A stretch of 40,216 nt of DNA, taken from IMG/VR virus record IMGVR_UViG_3300013125_000017, positions 1 to 40,216 of that record; one strand, given 5' to 3'. The position numbers and the translations under genes were made by a program. Shown piece after piece: positions 39,549 through 40,216 of the stretch. The first letter of the stretch is position 1, and each line of letters starts with the position of its first letter. Under the pieces are notes generated by a model. It did not search any database and was not told the origin of the DNA. It saw only the letters and a program-made list of their open reading frames with translations. The DNA comes from a virus.

Positions 39549-40216
39549 ATGTCTAATACTTTTGCTGCCGGGTATGAAATAATAAATGTTAATGATATTG
39601 GTAATAGTTTATGGTTAGTATCTGGAAATGTTATTGATTATAGTCTTTTTGGATATACTGCTGTTGATGTTATTGAAAATGATATCATCATAGACGAAAG
39701 TTTATATTTTGGTACAAATAATCGGTGGAAAATAGTTAATATATTTTATGCTGTTGGGAAAAGACTTGATTGTTTAGTTCAATGGGATGATTTTGGTGAA
39801 GAAGATACTAATGGCCCATCTATATGTGTTGCTGCTTTATGTAGAACAACAAATGATTTACGAATAAGTGAAATACCTACATCAGAATATGCTCAAATTT
39901 CAGATGTTCTTGAATTACGACTACAATCAATAGATAATAGATTTATTGATAATGGTGTAGGAAATATTAGTTCTGGTGACAGCACCATAGGAACACCTAC
40001 TGATAATAATTGGTTAGATGGGTTTTTTCCTTGGAATAATGAAACTAAAATAAAAGATGCTTTTGATGATATAAATGAAGAATTATTATCTTTAAGTGTC
40101 TCATGCACATCAGGCAGCTCAGGTTCGTCAGGCACATCCGGTAGCTCTGGCACATCCGGTAGCTCTGGCACATCCGGTAGCTCTGGCACATCCGGTAGCT
40201 CTGGTTCATCCGGTAG
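39549..40216 (+). CDS. Second collagen-like tail fibre or baseplate protein (partial, runs off right edge)
   Basis: Starts at ATG 39549 after AGGAGGTAGA and is open to the window end (222 codons). The N-terminal 180 residues (NTFAAGYEIINVNDIGNSLW; WKIVNIFYAVGKRLDCLVQW; NWLDGFFPWNNETKIKDAFD) look like a fibre attachment domain; the segment DNNWLDGFFPW...KIKDAFDDINEELLSL is typical of phage fibre N-termini. From 40108 the Gly-Ser/Thr shaft begins, with a nearly perfect 18-bp tandem repeat (units at 40131, 40149, 40167, 40185). Confidence 0.8.
   Translation, partial: MSNTFAAGYEIINVNDIGNSLWLVSGNVIDYSLFGYTAVDVIENDIIIDESLYFGTNNRWKIVNIFYAVGKRLDCLVQWDDFGEEDTNGPSICVAALCRTTNDLRISEIPTSEYAQISDVLELRLQSIDNRFIDNGVGNISSGDSTIGTPTDNNWLDGFFPWNNETKIKDAFDDINEELLSLSVSCTSGSSGSSGTSGSSGTSGSSGTSGSSGTSGSSGSSG

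Noticed and set aside
40131-40216. Regular 18-bp repeats that might suggest a CRISPR array
   Set aside because: The units are contiguous, without spacers, and translate in frame into the collagen-like shaft.
1-40216. Calling every TATAAATA as a late promoter
   Set aside because: At this base composition about 14 chance copies per strand are expected. Only copies placed just upstream of start codons were listed, at low or moderate confidence.
1-40216. tRNA genes
   Set aside because: No cloverleaf with a GTTCRANNC T-loop was seen on either strand; a dedicated tRNA search would be decisive.

Overview
The window is part of a large, strongly AT-rich tailed-phage genome of the T4-like (myovirus) kind, from an unknown and probably environmental host. 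Recognisable T4-type genes are the portal (gene 20), replicative helicase (gene 41), DNA polymerase (gene 43), a UvsY-like mediator and the gp4/gp50-type head-completion protein. No tRNA, rRNA or CRISPR array was seen. Both window edges cut through genes.

Layout. From 1 to about 8.8 kb genes run on the minus strand: a portal gene interrupted by a split intein and a homing endonuclease (HEase), a tail-fibre pair, a free-standing HEase, a 1244-residue multidomain glycosyltransferase, a small metallopeptidase and UvsY. Back-to-back promoters at 8.83-8.90 kb start the plus-strand replication region (8.9-20.5 kb): helicase in three pieces, MazG, uracil-DNA glycosylase, polymerase with a LAGLIDADG intein and a break before motif C, a macro domain and small genes. 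An IS607-type element with TnpB lies at about 20.5-22.7 kb, followed by a DNA methyltransferase that ends at a perfect bidirectional terminator (24145-24176). From 24.2 to 33.3 kb a tightly overlapped minus-strand operon encodes a HAD phosphatase, a triple-PAS protein, a membrane protein, a DHH phosphoesterase, another HEase, an ATP-grasp/retropepsin fusion and a large putative virion protein. From 33.4 kb to the end the plus strand carries a second HAD phosphatase, probable internal head proteins, head completion and Gly-Ser/Thr collagen-like fibres.

The outstanding theme is gene fracture by selfish DNA. The helicase needs two successive protein trans-splicing reactions by two different kinds of split intein. 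The portal is fractured the same way. The polymerase has an intact intein in its exonuclease II motif and is broken again just before its catalytic DTDS motif. At least eight mobile or relic elements sit in 40 kb, including three members of a tandem zinc-ribbon HEase family. One of these sits between two copies of the 3' end of its host gene.

Several genes are disrupted by single-base frame changes at homopolymers (7.95, 19.62 and 34.99 kb). These may be programmed frameshifts, true decay or assembly errors. At 19621-19627 the site is the canonical slippery heptamer TTTAAAA.
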